Part shown: positions 1 through 8,092 of the stretch, in pieces
How the letters are laid out: each line of letters starts with the position of its first letter
Numbering within the stretch: the stretch's first letter is position 1
From: Polynucleobacter sp. 86C-FISCH
GTDB lineage: Bacteria > Pseudomonadota > Gammaproteobacteria > Burkholderiales > Burkholderiaceae
Reading direction: 5' to 3'
Assembly: GCF_018882415.1 (NCBI RefSeq)
Contig: NZ_JACVOL010000001.1
Coordinates: 1,713,531-1,777,530, forward strand
DNA length: 64,000 nt
Notes under the pieces: model-generated
What the model was told of the DNA's origin: nothing
The model's database searches: none
Seen by the model: only the letters and a program-made list of their open reading frames with translations
Position numbers and translations under genes: made by a program

Positions 1-1
1 G

Positions 2-1507
2 TTGGCCTTAGTCGTGTGGATTATGGTTGAGGCAATTAGTCGATTCTATGAGCCACATAAGGTAGACGGTCTTACCGTAACGGTTGTTGCTGCCATTGGC
101 TTGTTGATGAACATCGTGGTTGCATGGGTGTTATCACGCGATAAGAAGAGTGTGAATACCCGCGCAGCTTTAGTACATGTCATGGGTGATTTGCTGGGAT
201 CAATCGCCGCACTGATTGCTGGTGTAGTTATCCAGTTAACAGGCTGGATGCCAATCGATGCCATTTTGTCTATTTTGGTTTCACTCTTGATTCTGAAATC
301 CACGATCTCCATTCTTCATGAGTCATATCACTTCCTCATGGAGGGAGTGCCGCTCCACATCGATTATTTGCAGGTAGGCACTGATTTAAAAAATGTTCCC
401 GGCGTATTGGCTGTTCATGATCTTCATGTCTGGGAAATGACCCCTAGCTTTCCAGCATTGATTGGTCATATTGAAATTGCCGATATTCAAGAATGGCCTC
501 AGATCATGTCTAGAATTAATGAAATGCTGTTAGATAAACATGGTATCGATCATGTGACCTTGCAGCCCGAAGTGATTGGTGAGGACCATGATCATGAGCA
601 TGATCACGCCAGTCATGAAGTTCACAATGAAGCGCAGGCGGCAAATGTATTTCATGACGGCGAAACTTTTTATGTGGATTGCACTAGTGGCGATGAAAAA
701 CACCGCATGGCATATCACGCATGGGGCAATCCAGGTAATCCAGTATTGATGTGTGTTCATGGCCTTACAAGACGTGGCAGTGACTTTAAGACTCTCGCGC
801 TAGCGATGTGCAAAGACTATTACGTTGTCTGTCCAGATATTGTTGGCAGGGGTGATTCAGATCGACTTAGTAATCCAATGCTTTATGCCGTGCCACAGTA
901 CGTTTCTGACATTGCTACGCTAGTTAAAAAGCTCGGTGTTTCACAAGTGGACTGGTTCGGTACATCTATGGGCGGTCTTATTGGAATGGTTTATGCGGCA
1001 ATGCCAAATTCGCCAATACGTCGCATGCTAATTAATGATGTGGGCCCTAGAATTGAGCCTGAGGCCATCAAACGTTTAGGTTCTTACGTAGGTCAGCCCT
1101 TTGCGTTTGCCAATCGTGAAGATGCTCTTTCTCGCTTGAATGAAATCTGCGCCAGTTTTGGCGAGCACACTGCGCAAGAGTGGGAAATCTATAACGGACC
1201 TATGTTGATTCAGAAAGAAGGTAAATGGATTATGCATTACGACCCAGATATCTCAGTACCTTTTGCTTCAGTTAATCCAATCATGGCCAAGGCAGGTGAA
1301 ATGGCGATGTGGCATGCCTTCAAGCAAATTCATATTCCAATGTTGATTGTGCGCGGCGGTAATTCCGATTTGCTGTCAGCAGCAACGGTAGCAGAAATGT
1401 GCAAAGTAAATCCTTATGCGCGCAGTATTGAGATTCCAAACGTAGGTCATGCTCCTGCATTTGTAAAGCCCGAACAAATTGCGTTGGCAAAAGAATTCTT
1501 TAGTTAA
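2..1507 (+). CDS. CDF-family cation efflux protein fused to an alpha/beta hydrolase (5' partial)
   Basis: The first ~190 residues are the C-terminal half of a cation diffusion facilitator (CzcD/ZitB type, divalent-metal/proton antiporter of the inner membrane). They show hydrophobic helices, the HxxxD metal-site motif (H59, D63) and the cytoplasmic ferredoxin-like domain (VHDLHVWEMTP, 138-148). A His/Asp-rich tail (195-205) normally ends such proteins, but here the frame continues without a stop into a complete alpha/beta hydrolase (about 220-501) with oxyanion-side HG (253-254), nucleophile elbow GTSMG (S322) and a late catalytic His (H483). No ATG, GTG or TTG start suited to a separate hydrolase lies in the linker; the first in-frame ATG is at 707, already inside the hydrolase fold. 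The gene begins upstream of the window, so the left end is an edge and not a real start. relA follows after 21 bases. The families are clear; the hydrolase substrate is unknown. Confidence 0.85.
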   Translation: MALVVWIMVEAISRFYEPHKVDGLTVTVVAAIGLLMNIVVAWVLSRDKKSVNTRAALVHVMGDLLGSIAALIAGVVIQLTGWMPIDAILSILVSLLILKSTISILHESYHFLMEGVPLHIDYLQVGTDLKNVPGVLAVHDLHVWEMTPSFPALIGHIEIADIQEWPQIMSRINEMLLDKHGIDHVTLQPEVIGEDHDHEHDHASHEVHNEAQAANVFHDGETFYVDCTSGDEKHRMAYHAWGNPGNPVLMCVHGLTRRGSDFKTLALAMCKDYYVVCPDIVGRGDSDRLSNPMLYAVPQYVSDIATLVKKLGVSQVDWFGTSMGGLIGMVYAAMPNSPIRRMLINDVGPRIEPEAIKRLGSYVGQPFAFANREDALSRLNEICASFGEHTAQEWEIYNGPMLIQKEGKWIMHYDPDISVPFASVNPIMAKAGEMAMWHAFKQIHIPMLIVRGGNSDLLSAATVAEMCKVNPYARSIEIPNVGHAPAFVKPEQIALAKEFFS

Positions 1508-1528
1508 TTCCTTATTTCATTTTTGCCG

Positions 1529-3562
1529 ATGGCAAATGCTCCCACTAACCCCGAAAAGCTAGCAGTATTTCAGGATGCTTGGTATGGCGAGCCTGCTGAA
1601 TCACACGCACTTGGGGTTTCGCAGATCCTGCAAACTCTCAACTTAGATGAAGCAACCCTCATTGCGGCAAGCAATATTGCACGCACCCACGGCAAAGAAG
1701 CGCTTATCAAGCTTATTGGTGAAGAGCCTGCTAAGTTACTGATTGGTTATCGAGGTTTGCGCCAGGCCCAAGCAAAGCTGATGCGTGACGATGGTGGCTT
1801 AAGTGTTACTGGCCAAGAAGAAATGCTCCGCAAAATGCTTTTAGCATTCGGTGATGACTTAAGGGTGGTGCTGATCTATCTCGCATCTCGATTGCAGACC
1901 CTGCGCTGGGTCACCCAGGAAAAAATCGAGATGCCAGCTGCTTGGGCGCAAGAAATTCTCAATATCGATGCCTCATTAGCCAACCGTCTTGGTATTTGGC
2001 AGATGAAGTGGGAGATGGAGGATTTAGCATTCCGGGCGCTGTCTCCAGATACTTATCGTGAGATAGCCAAGATGCTCGATGCAAAACGTATTGAGCGCCA
2101 ATCCTTTATTGATCAAATTGTTTTGCAGCTGCAGGAAGAGCTCAAGGCTGCGCAAATTGATGGTGAAGTACTTGGGCGACCTAAGCACATCTATAGCATC
2201 TGGAAAAAAATGCAAGGCAAGTCTTTAGATTTTGCCAGCCTCTATGACGTTAGAGCATTTCGAGTTTTAGTTGATGATGTGAAGTCTTGCTATGCCGTGC
2301 TGGGTATTGTGCATAACGTTTGGCAACCAGTGCCGCGTGAATTTGATGATTACATTGCTAGACCTAAACCCAACGGCTATCAATCCCTGCATACCGTAGT
2401 CATGAATGATGACGGTACTGCATTTGAAATTCAGGTGCGTACACAAGAAATGCATCAGCAAGCTGAGTATGGTTTGGCAGCACACTGGCGTTACAAGGAG
2501 GGTGCTTATGTTGGAATGGCGACGCCACCTAACCCAACCAAAACCAATAAGCCCAGTGCCAACCATCAGCAAGGCACGCACAGCGCAGAGGTAGCTTACG
2601 AGAGGCAAATAGCCTGGGCTCGTCAGCTCATCTCTTGGAAGGAAGATGCTTGGGAGCAACTTAAGCACCATGAGATTGACGATCATATTTATGTGCTCAC
2701 TCCCTTGGGTAAGGTGATCTCATTAGAGAAGGGCTCAACGCCAATTGATTTTGCTTATGCGGTGCATACCAATCTTGGTCATCGTTGTAGAGGCGCAAGA
2801 GTAGATGGCGCTATGGTGCCGTTGGAGACATCCCTGCAGAATGGTCAAACAGTTGAAATCATTGCGGTCAAGCATGGCGGTCCATCACGCGACTGGATTA
2901 GCCCTGATAAAAATTACCTGCGCTCGCAAAGAGCGCGCCAAAGAGTGCGCGCTTGGTTTAATGCTTTGGATGATGAAGAAGCGGGGCAGTCTTCCAAGAC
3001 TGTAGAGAGTAAAAACGAAGCAAGCCCAGAACTAAAGGCTACTCCTGTCACACCCGAAATTGTCTTGCGTAGTAGCACGCATAAATCTGGGCGGGGTGGT
3101 GACGTCTTGGTGGTTGGGGTGGATTCTTTGTTAACGCAGTTGGCGCGTTGCTGCAGACCTGTTCCTCCAGACGCTATTGCCGGATTTGTGACTCAAGGTA
3201 GAGGGGTGTCGATTCATCGACGCTCATGCAAAACCTTCAGAGGTCTTTTGGAAAGGGCCCCGGAGCGAGTAATTCAAACAGCTTGGACAGCTTCAGCAGC
3301 AGATCCTATCGTCAATCAGGAGCAAAAACGGGTATTCCCAGCAGATTTGGTTGTAACTGGCTTAGATCGACCTGAGCTCATGCGGGAGCTCTTTGAGATT
3401 CTCACGCGGCAGGGCGTTCATGTGATTGATTTACGTAAATCAGCCAAAAAGGGCTTGGCTCAGATCCTTTTAACGGTTGAGGTGAAGGATTCTGAAGTGT
3501 TGCGAGTGGTTCAAAACAGCCTAGAAGAGGTCAAAGGGGTCACCCAAGTGCGTCGCCGGTGA
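1529..3562 (+). CDS. relA: GTP pyrophosphokinase RelA, (p)ppGpp synthetase
   Basis: Makes (p)ppGpp from ATP and GTP/GDP during amino-acid starvation on the ribosome. The N-terminal HD hydrolase domain (to ~residue 190) lacks the His/HD metal ligands of SpoT-type enzymes, so hydrolase activity is not expected. The synthetase domain (~215-330) carries RPKHIYSIWKKM, the YDVRAFRVLV stretch and EFDD (about 271-274); EXDD rather than RXKD marks monofunctional RelA. A TGS domain (~385-450), a CC-containing zinc-finger-like segment (QLARCCRPVPPD) and a C-terminal ACT domain follow, the usual RelA layout. I chose the ATG at 1529; an in-frame TTG two codons upstream (1523) is possible, and neither has a strong Shine-Dalgarno. 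tRNA-Val lies 18 bases downstream and may share the transcript. Confidence 0.95.
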   Translation: MANAPTNPEKLAVFQDAWYGEPAESHALGVSQILQTLNLDEATLIAASNIARTHGKEALIKLIGEEPAKLLIGYRGLRQAQAKLMRDDGGLSVTGQEEMLRKMLLAFGDDLRVVLIYLASRLQTLRWVTQEKIEMPAAWAQEILNIDASLANRLGIWQMKWEMEDLAFRALSPDTYREIAKMLDAKRIERQSFIDQIVLQLQEELKAAQIDGEVLGRPKHIYSIWKKMQGKSLDFASLYDVRAFRVLVDDVKSCYAVLGIVHNVWQPVPREFDDYIARPKPNGYQSLHTVVMNDDGTAFEIQVRTQEMHQQAEYGLAAHWRYKEGAYVGMATPPNPTKTNKPSANHQQGTHSAEVAYERQIAWARQLISWKEDAWEQLKHHEIDDHIYVLTPLGKVISLEKGSTPIDFAYAVHTNLGHRCRGARVDGAMVPLETSLQNGQTVEIIAVKHGGPSRDWISPDKNYLRSQRARQRVRAWFNALDDEEAGQSSKTVESKNEASPELKATPVTPEIVLRSSTHKSGRGGDVLVVGVDSLLTQLARCCRPVPPDAIAGFVTQGRGVSIHRRSCKTFRGLLERAPERVIQTAWTASAADPIVNQEQKRVFPADLVVTGLDRPELMRELFEILTRQGVHVIDLRKSAKKGLAQILLTVEVKDSEVLRVVQNSLEEVKGVTQVRRR

Positions 3563-3580
3563 TAAACTCTATGGCTGTAT

Positions 3581-3657
3581 AGGCTCGTAGCTCAGCTGGT
3601 TAGAGCACCACCTTGACATGGTGGGGGTCGTTGGTTCGAGTCCAATCGAGCCTACCA
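3581..3657 (+). tRNA. tRNA-Val (anticodon GAC)
   Basis: A 77-nt cloverleaf: acceptor AGGCTCG pairs with CGAGCCT, D-arm GCTC/GAGC, anticodon stem CCACC/GGTGG with loop TTGACAT (anticodon GAC), T-arm with GGTTCGAGTCC, discriminator A and an encoded CCA. It sits between relA and thrS. Confidence 0.97.
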
Positions 3658-3700
3658 ACGAATAAGACCCAAAAGAAGTGCCATTAAGGACTTCAAAGAG

Positions 3701-3735
3701 GCGCGGATGCCCACAAGCTACCGCGCTTTCTTTTT
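3701..3735 (+). terminator. Intrinsic terminator or attenuator between tRNA-Val and thrS
   Basis: GCGCGG (3701-3706) can pair with CCGCGC (3721-3726) across a 14-nt loop, and TTTCTTTTT follows directly. It could end the relA/tRNA-Val transcript or, if thrS is transcribed through it, act as a leader attenuator about 47 bases upstream of the thrS start. Confidence 0.6.
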
Positions 3736-3781
3736 GGGAAAGAAGTTAGGAATGAAGTTCAGTAAATAAGATGGGGTCATC

Positions 3782-5704
3782 ATGCTTGTAGTTACTCTGC
3801 CCGATGGATCAAAACGTGAGTTTGAGGCGCCTGTTCGCGTAGCGGATGTTGCGCAAAGCATCGGTAGTGGTCTTGCAAAAGCCGCTTTAGGCGGCATTGT
3901 TGACGGCAAGATGGTGGATACCAGTTTTGTTATTGATAAAGATAGTCAGCTTGCCATCATTACCGATAAGAGTCCTGAAGCATTAGAGATTGTTCGTCAC
4001 TCAACTGCTCACTTATTGGCATACGCTGTAAAAGAATTATTTCCTGAAGCGCAAGTTACGATTGGCCCAGTGATCGAGAATGGTTTTTATTATGACTTCT
4101 CATATCACCGCCCATTTACTCCAGATGACTTAGTTGCTTTAGAAAAGAAAATGACTGAGCTCGCTAAAAAAGATGAGCCAGTAACGCGTACCGTAATGCC
4201 GCGCGATGAAGCTGTTGAGTTTTTCAAAAAGCAGGGTGAAAACTACAAAGCAGAATTGATTGCCAGCATTCCGCAAGGCGAAGATGTTTCCCTTTATGCA
4301 GAAGGCAAGTTCACCGACTTGTGCCGCGGCCCGCACGTACCCTCTACCGGAAAGCTCAAGGTATTTAAGCTGATGAAGCTTGCTGGTGCTTACTGGCGTG
4401 GCGACAGCAAGAATGAGATGCTGCAGCGTATCTACGGTACAGCTTGGTTACGTAAAGAAGATCAAGATGCTTACTTGCATATGCTTGAAGAGTCTGAGAA
4501 GCGTGATCATCGTCGTCTTGGTAAACAGCTTGATTTATTTCATTTCCAAGAAGAAGCTCCAGGCTTAATTTTTTGGCACCCAAAAGGTTGGTCAATTTGG
4601 CAAGAAGTTGAGCAATACATGCGTCGCGTGTATCAGCAAGAAGGCTACCAAGAAGTTAAAGCGCCACAAATTTTGGATCGTGGTCTGTGGGAAAAATCCG
4701 GCCACTGGGAAAACTACAAAGAGAATATGTTTACGACAGAGTCGGAAAATCGTGCTTATGCATTAAAGCCGATGAACTGTCCTGGTCACGTACAAATTTA
4801 TAACTCTGGTTTGCATAGCTATCGTGAGTTGCCATTACGCTTTGGTGAATTTGGTCAATGTCATCGCAATGAACCATCGGGCGCTTTGCATGGTTTGATG
4901 CGCGTACGTGGATTCACACAAGATGATGGTCATATTTTCTGTACCGAAGATCAAATTCAATCTGAGGTGGCCGCATTTGATAAAGCAGTTCGTGCTGTTT
5001 ATCAAGATTTTGGCTTTACCGAGGTCGCCGTAAAACTTGCTTTACGTCCAGCCAAACGCGTTGGCGATGACGCCATTTGGGATAAGGCTGAAGATGCTCT
5101 GCGCGGCGCCTTGAAGGCCTCTGGCCAGGAATGGGAAGAATTGCCAGGCGAAGGTGCTTTTTACGGTCCAAAGATCGAATATCACCTCAAGGACTCTATT
5201 GGGCGTACATGGCAGTGCGGCACGATCCAGGTGGACTTCTCCATGCCAGCCCGTTTAGGTGCTGAATACGTGGCTGAAGACAATAGCCGTAAGACTCCAG
5301 TCATGCTTCATAGGGCAATTGTGGGCTCTTTAGAGCGTTTTATTGGTATTTTGATCGAAAATCACGCTGGAAACATGCCGGTTTGGCTTGCTCCGACCCA
5401 GGCTGTAGTCCTCAATATTTCAGGAAATTCTGCTGCATATGCACAACAAGTGCAGCAATTGCTGAAAAAACAAGGGTTTAGAGTCGAATCCGATTTGCGG
5501 AACGAGAAAATTACGTATAAAATACGCGAGCACGCATTACAGAAGATCCCGTTTTTGCTCGTTGTAGGGGATAAAGAATCTGAAAGTAATACGGTAGCCG
5601 TTCGTGCCCGTGGCGGAGTGGATTTAGGAGTAATGCCTATTGATGCCTTCGTTGCCCGACTCCAGCAGGATATATCCCAGAAGGTCGGACCCGAGCCTAG
5701 CTAG
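3782..5704 (+). CDS. thrS: Threonyl-tRNA synthetase
   Basis: Class II synthetase charging tRNA-Thr. The 640-residue length is normal. An N-terminal TGS domain (1-61, [10 protein letters not shown]) is followed by the editing/SAD domain with the [11 protein letters not shown] motif (HxxxH type), then the catalytic core. Zinc/threonine ligands are visible as C333 (MNCPGH), H384 (DDGHIFC) and H510 (MLHRAIV). The C-terminal anticodon-binding domain carries [13 protein letters not shown]. The ATG at 3782 gives the standard N-terminus. First gene of the translation operon; infC follows after a 42-base spacer. Confidence 0.97.
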   Translation: MLVVTLPDGSKREFEAPVRVADVAQSIGSGLAKAALGGIVDGKMVDTSFVIDKDSQLAIITDKSPEALEIVRHSTAHLLAYAVKELFPEAQVTIGPVIENGFYYDFSYHRPFTPDDLVALEKKMTELAKKDEPVTRTVMPRDEAVEFFKKQGENYKAELIASIPQGEDVSLYAEGKFTDLCRGPHVPSTGKLKVFKLMKLAGAYWRGDSKNEMLQRIYGTAWLRKEDQDAYLHMLEESEKRDHRRLGKQLDLFHFQEEAPGLIFWHPKGWSIWQEVEQYMRRVYQQEGYQEVKAPQILDRGLWEKSGHWENYKENMFTTESENRAYALKPMNCPGHVQIYNSGLHSYRELPLRFGEFGQCHRNEPSGALHGLMRVRGFTQDDGHIFCTEDQIQSEVAAFDKAVRAVYQDFGFTEVAVKLALRPAKRVGDDAIWDKAEDALRGALKASGQEWEELPGEGAFYGPKIEYHLKDSIGRTWQCGTIQVDFSMPARLGAEYVAEDNSRKTPVMLHRAIVGSLERFIGILIENHAGNMPVWLAPTQAVVLNISGNSAAYAQQVQQLLKKQGFRVESDLRNEKITYKIREHALQKIPFLLVVGDKESESNTVAVRARGGVDLGVMPIDAFVARLQQDISQKVGPEPS

Positions 5705-5746
5705 GGTTAGAACGGTTTTTATTGTTTTTTTAAAGGAATTAAGAAG

Positions 5747-6271
5747 ATCGCTACTGAAAAATTGCAACGCATTAACCGGGAAATTACTGCTCCTGAAGTG
5801 CGTTTGATTGGAATTGATGGAGAGCCCATCGGTGTAGTTAAGTTGAGTGAAGCCTTGGCTGCAGCAGAAGAGAAAGAAACCGACCTGGTTGAAATTGCTC
5901 CGACGGCTGTACCACCTGTAGTCCGCATCATGGACTTCGGCAAATTCAAATACCAAGAAGCCAAGCGGATGCATGAAGCAAAGCTGAAGCAAAAGGTAAT
6001 TCAGGTGAAGGAAGTTAAATTCCGCCCTGGTACTGATGATGGTGACTACGGAGTGAAGCTACGCAATCTAATCCGCTTTTTAGAAGATGGCGATAAGACA
6101 AAGATTACGCTGCGGTTTCGGGGTCGTGAAATGGCCCACCAAGAAATCGGAGTCAGAATGTTGGAGCGTTTGAAGTTGGATCTCGTTGAATACGGCCAAG
6201 TCGAACAGTTTCCAAAGATGGAAGGCCGCCAGATGGTGATGGTATTGGCCCCCATTCGTAAGGCTAAGTAA
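5747..6271 (+). CDS. infC: Translation initiation factor IF-3 (AUC start)
   Basis: IF-3 binds the 30S subunit, checks the start codon and prevents subunit joining. The frame encodes [20 protein letters not shown] at the N-terminal domain, a linker through [16 protein letters not shown], and the C-terminal domain with [18 protein letters not shown] and [18 protein letters not shown] sequence. No ATG or GTG gives the full N-terminus. An ATC at 5747 preceded by AAGGAA (5733-5738) gives M-A-T-E-K and 174 residues, which matches the family. A downstream TTG (5762) would remove conserved residues, and an upstream ATT (5738) overlaps the Shine-Dalgarno. Non-AUG starts on infC are known to serve IF-3 autoregulation. 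The start is inferred; the gene identity is certain. Confidence 0.93.
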   Translation: MATEKLQRINREITAPEVRLIGIDGEPIGVVKLSEALAAAEEKETDLVEIAPTAVPPVVRIMDFGKFKYQEAKRMHEAKLKQKVIQVKEVKFRPGTDDGDYGVKLRNLIRFLEDGDKTKITLRFRGREMAHQEIGVRMLERLKLDLVEYGQVEQFPKMEGRQMVMVLAPIRKAK

Positions 6272-6272
6272 T

Positions 6273-6363
6273 CAGGTTCTACCTGGTTCTTATGTAGGGA
6301 GGCGCTGAAAGGCGCCGGTAGTTTGAAGTGCTTCTGGGTACAGGAAGAGTAACCGTCGGTTAC
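6273..6363 (+). promoter_or_regulatory. Structured infC-rpmI leader, candidate L20-type translational operator
   Basis: Three compact hairpins lie in the 127-base spacer. CAGGT/ACCTG (6273-6285) has a 3-nt loop, GGCGC/GCGCC (6301-6316) a 6-nt loop, and GTAACC/GGTTAC (6349-6363) a 3-nt loop. No U-tract follows any of them, so they are not terminators. In other bacteria ribosomal protein L20 represses rpmI-rplT translation from this position; that role here is an inference. Confidence 0.45.
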
Positions 6364-6398
6364 CACCTATGTTGCACAAGTAATTGAAGGGGTGCTTT

Positions 6399-6596
6399 AT
6401 GCCCAAGATGAAGAGCAAGAGTAGCGCTAAAAAGCGCTTCACGGTTCGCGCAGGCGGAACGATTAAACGAGGTCAGGCTTTCAAACGCCACATCCTCACC
6501 AAGAAGACCACAAAGAATAAGCGTCACCTCCGTGGTTCCACAGAAGTTGCGAAAGCTGACGTTAAGTCAATTCGCTCTATGCTTCCATACGCTTAA
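6399..6596 (+). CDS. rpmI: 50S ribosomal protein L35 (bL35)
   Basis: A 65-residue basic protein of the large subunit with the family start [16 protein letters not shown] and the central [18 protein letters not shown] segment. The ATG at 6399 is preferred over an upstream in-frame ATG at 6384. It sits at a good distance from GAAGGGG (6386-6392) and gives the standard length. rplT follows 25 bases later. Confidence 0.97.
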   Translation: MPKMKSKSSAKKRFTVRAGGTIKRGQAFKRHILTKKTTKNKRHLRGSTEVAKADVKSIRSMLPYA

Positions 6597-6621
6597 CCTC
6601 AGACTAGATTAGGAGAATTAA

Positions 6622-6987
6622 ATGCCAAGAGTCAAACGTGGGGTTACAGCAAGAGCCCGTCATAAGAAAATCACCGATGCCGCTACAGGTTACCGTGGCC
6701 GTCGTAAGAACGTATTCCGTATTGCTAAGCAAGCGGTTATGCGTGCTGGTCAATATGCATATCGTGACCGTCGCAACAAGAAACGTGTATTCCGCGCTTT
6801 GTGGATTGCTCGTATCAACGCGGCAGTTCGTCAGCATGACATGACCTATAGCGTATTCATGAATGGTATGAAGAAAGCTGCGATCGAACTCGACCGCAAA
6901 GTACTTTCTGATATGGCCATTGCTGACAAAGCGGCTTTCGCTGCTTTGGTTACTCGGATCAAATCCGTAGTAAACGCTGCAGCTTAA
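6622..6987 (+). CDS. rplT: 50S ribosomal protein L20 (bL20)
   Basis: A 121-residue early-assembly 23S rRNA-binding protein. The N-terminal [17 protein letters not shown], the basic helix around [14 protein letters not shown] and the globular half with [21 protein letters not shown] are diagnostic. AGGAGA at 6611-6616 is a strong ribosome-binding site. In characterised bacteria L20 represses its own operon by binding mRNA upstream of rpmI; candidate structures exist in that spacer here. Confidence 0.97.
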   Translation: MPRVKRGVTARARHKKITDAATGYRGRRKNVFRIAKQAVMRAGQYAYRDRRNKKRVFRALWIARINAAVRQHDMTYSVFMNGMKKAAIELDRKVLSDMAIADKAAFAALVTRIKSVVNAAA

Positions 6988-7012
6988 TCTTAGTTTTCTA
7001 AACTAAGCTGCA

Positions 7013-8059
7013 ATGGTTTCTCTCGACCACATTGTCGAGGATGCTAAACGTGATTTCCTCGGGGCTGCCGATGCGGCAGCTCTAGAGGACGCGAAAGCCA
7101 AGTATCTCGGTAAGTCAGGTGTTCTCACTGAGCGTTTAAAAGCGCTTGGTGGAATGTCGCCTGAGGAACGCAAGAGTGCTGGCGCCCAAATTAATCAAAT
7201 CAAAACCCAAGTAGAAGCTGCATTACAAGAGCGTCGCCAAGCTTTGGCCGATGCTGTGTTGATGCAACGTCTTGCTGCGGAATCTATTGACGTTTCCTTG
7301 CCTGGCCGTGGTCAAGCAGTAGGTAGCTTGCATCCTGTGATGCGCACCTGGGAACGCGTTGAAGAGATCTTTCGTTCGATTGGTTTTGATGTAGCAGATG
7401 GCCCTGAAATTGAAACCGATTGGTTTAATTTCACCGCCTTAAATAGTCCCGAGAATCATCCTGCTCGTTCTATGCAGGACACTTTTTATATCGATGGCAA
7501 AGATTCCAACGAGAAGCCTTTGTTATTGCGCACGCATACCAGCCCAATTCAGGTTCGCTATGCGAGCGAGCATGTTAAGAAATACGCCAACGCAGATGTG
7601 ATGCCGCCAATCAAAGTGATTGCCCCTGGTAGAACCTATCGCGTTGATAGCGATGCAACGCATTCACCGATGTTCCATCAGGTTGAAGGCTTATGGATTG
7701 CTGAGAGTGTTTCATTTGCAGATCTCAAGGGTGTCTATACAGACTTCTTAAGAACTTTCTTTGAAACAAACGAGTTGCAAGTTCGTTTCCGTCCATCCTA
7801 TTTCCCATTTACTGAGCCATCGGCTGAAATCGATATGGCCTTTGGTAGCGGCAAGCTTGCCGGCCGCTGGTTGGAAATCTCCGGAGCAGGGCAAGTGCAT
7901 CCAAACGTATTGCGCAATATGGGCATTGACCCAGAGCGTTATACCGGATTTGCCTTTGGATCTGGATTGGAGCGCTTAACCATGTTGCGTTATGGCGTTG
8001 ACGATTTACGTCTCTTCTTCGAAAACGATCTGCGTTTCTTGGCGCAGTTCCCCGCATAA
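7013..8059 (+). CDS. pheS: Phenylalanyl-tRNA synthetase alpha subunit
   Basis: Catalytic subunit of the (alpha-beta)2 PheRS, class II. The 348 residues comprise an N-terminal coiled coil (1-~90, rich in Ala/Glu/Lys) for tRNA contact and then the catalytic domain. Motif 2 region is [21 protein letters not shown] and motif 3 is [35 protein letters not shown] is also family-specific. The ATG at 7013 lies 25 bases after rplT with no clear Shine-Dalgarno, suggesting coupling within the operon. Confidence 0.97.
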   Translation: MVSLDHIVEDAKRDFLGAADAAALEDAKAKYLGKSGVLTERLKALGGMSPEERKSAGAQINQIKTQVEAALQERRQALADAVLMQRLAAESIDVSLPGRGQAVGSLHPVMRTWERVEEIFRSIGFDVADGPEIETDWFNFTALNSPENHPARSMQDTFYIDGKDSNEKPLLLRTHTSPIQVRYASEHVKKYANADVMPPIKVIAPGRTYRVDSDATHSPMFHQVEGLWIAESVSFADLKGVYTDFLRTFFETNELQVRFRPSYFPFTEPSAEIDMAFGSGKLAGRWLEISGAGQVHPNVLRNMGIDPERYTGFAFGSGLERLTMLRYGVDDLRLFFENDLRFLAQFPA

Positions 8060-8092
8060 CCAAATCAGCATTACTAAATCTTAGATCGCGCT

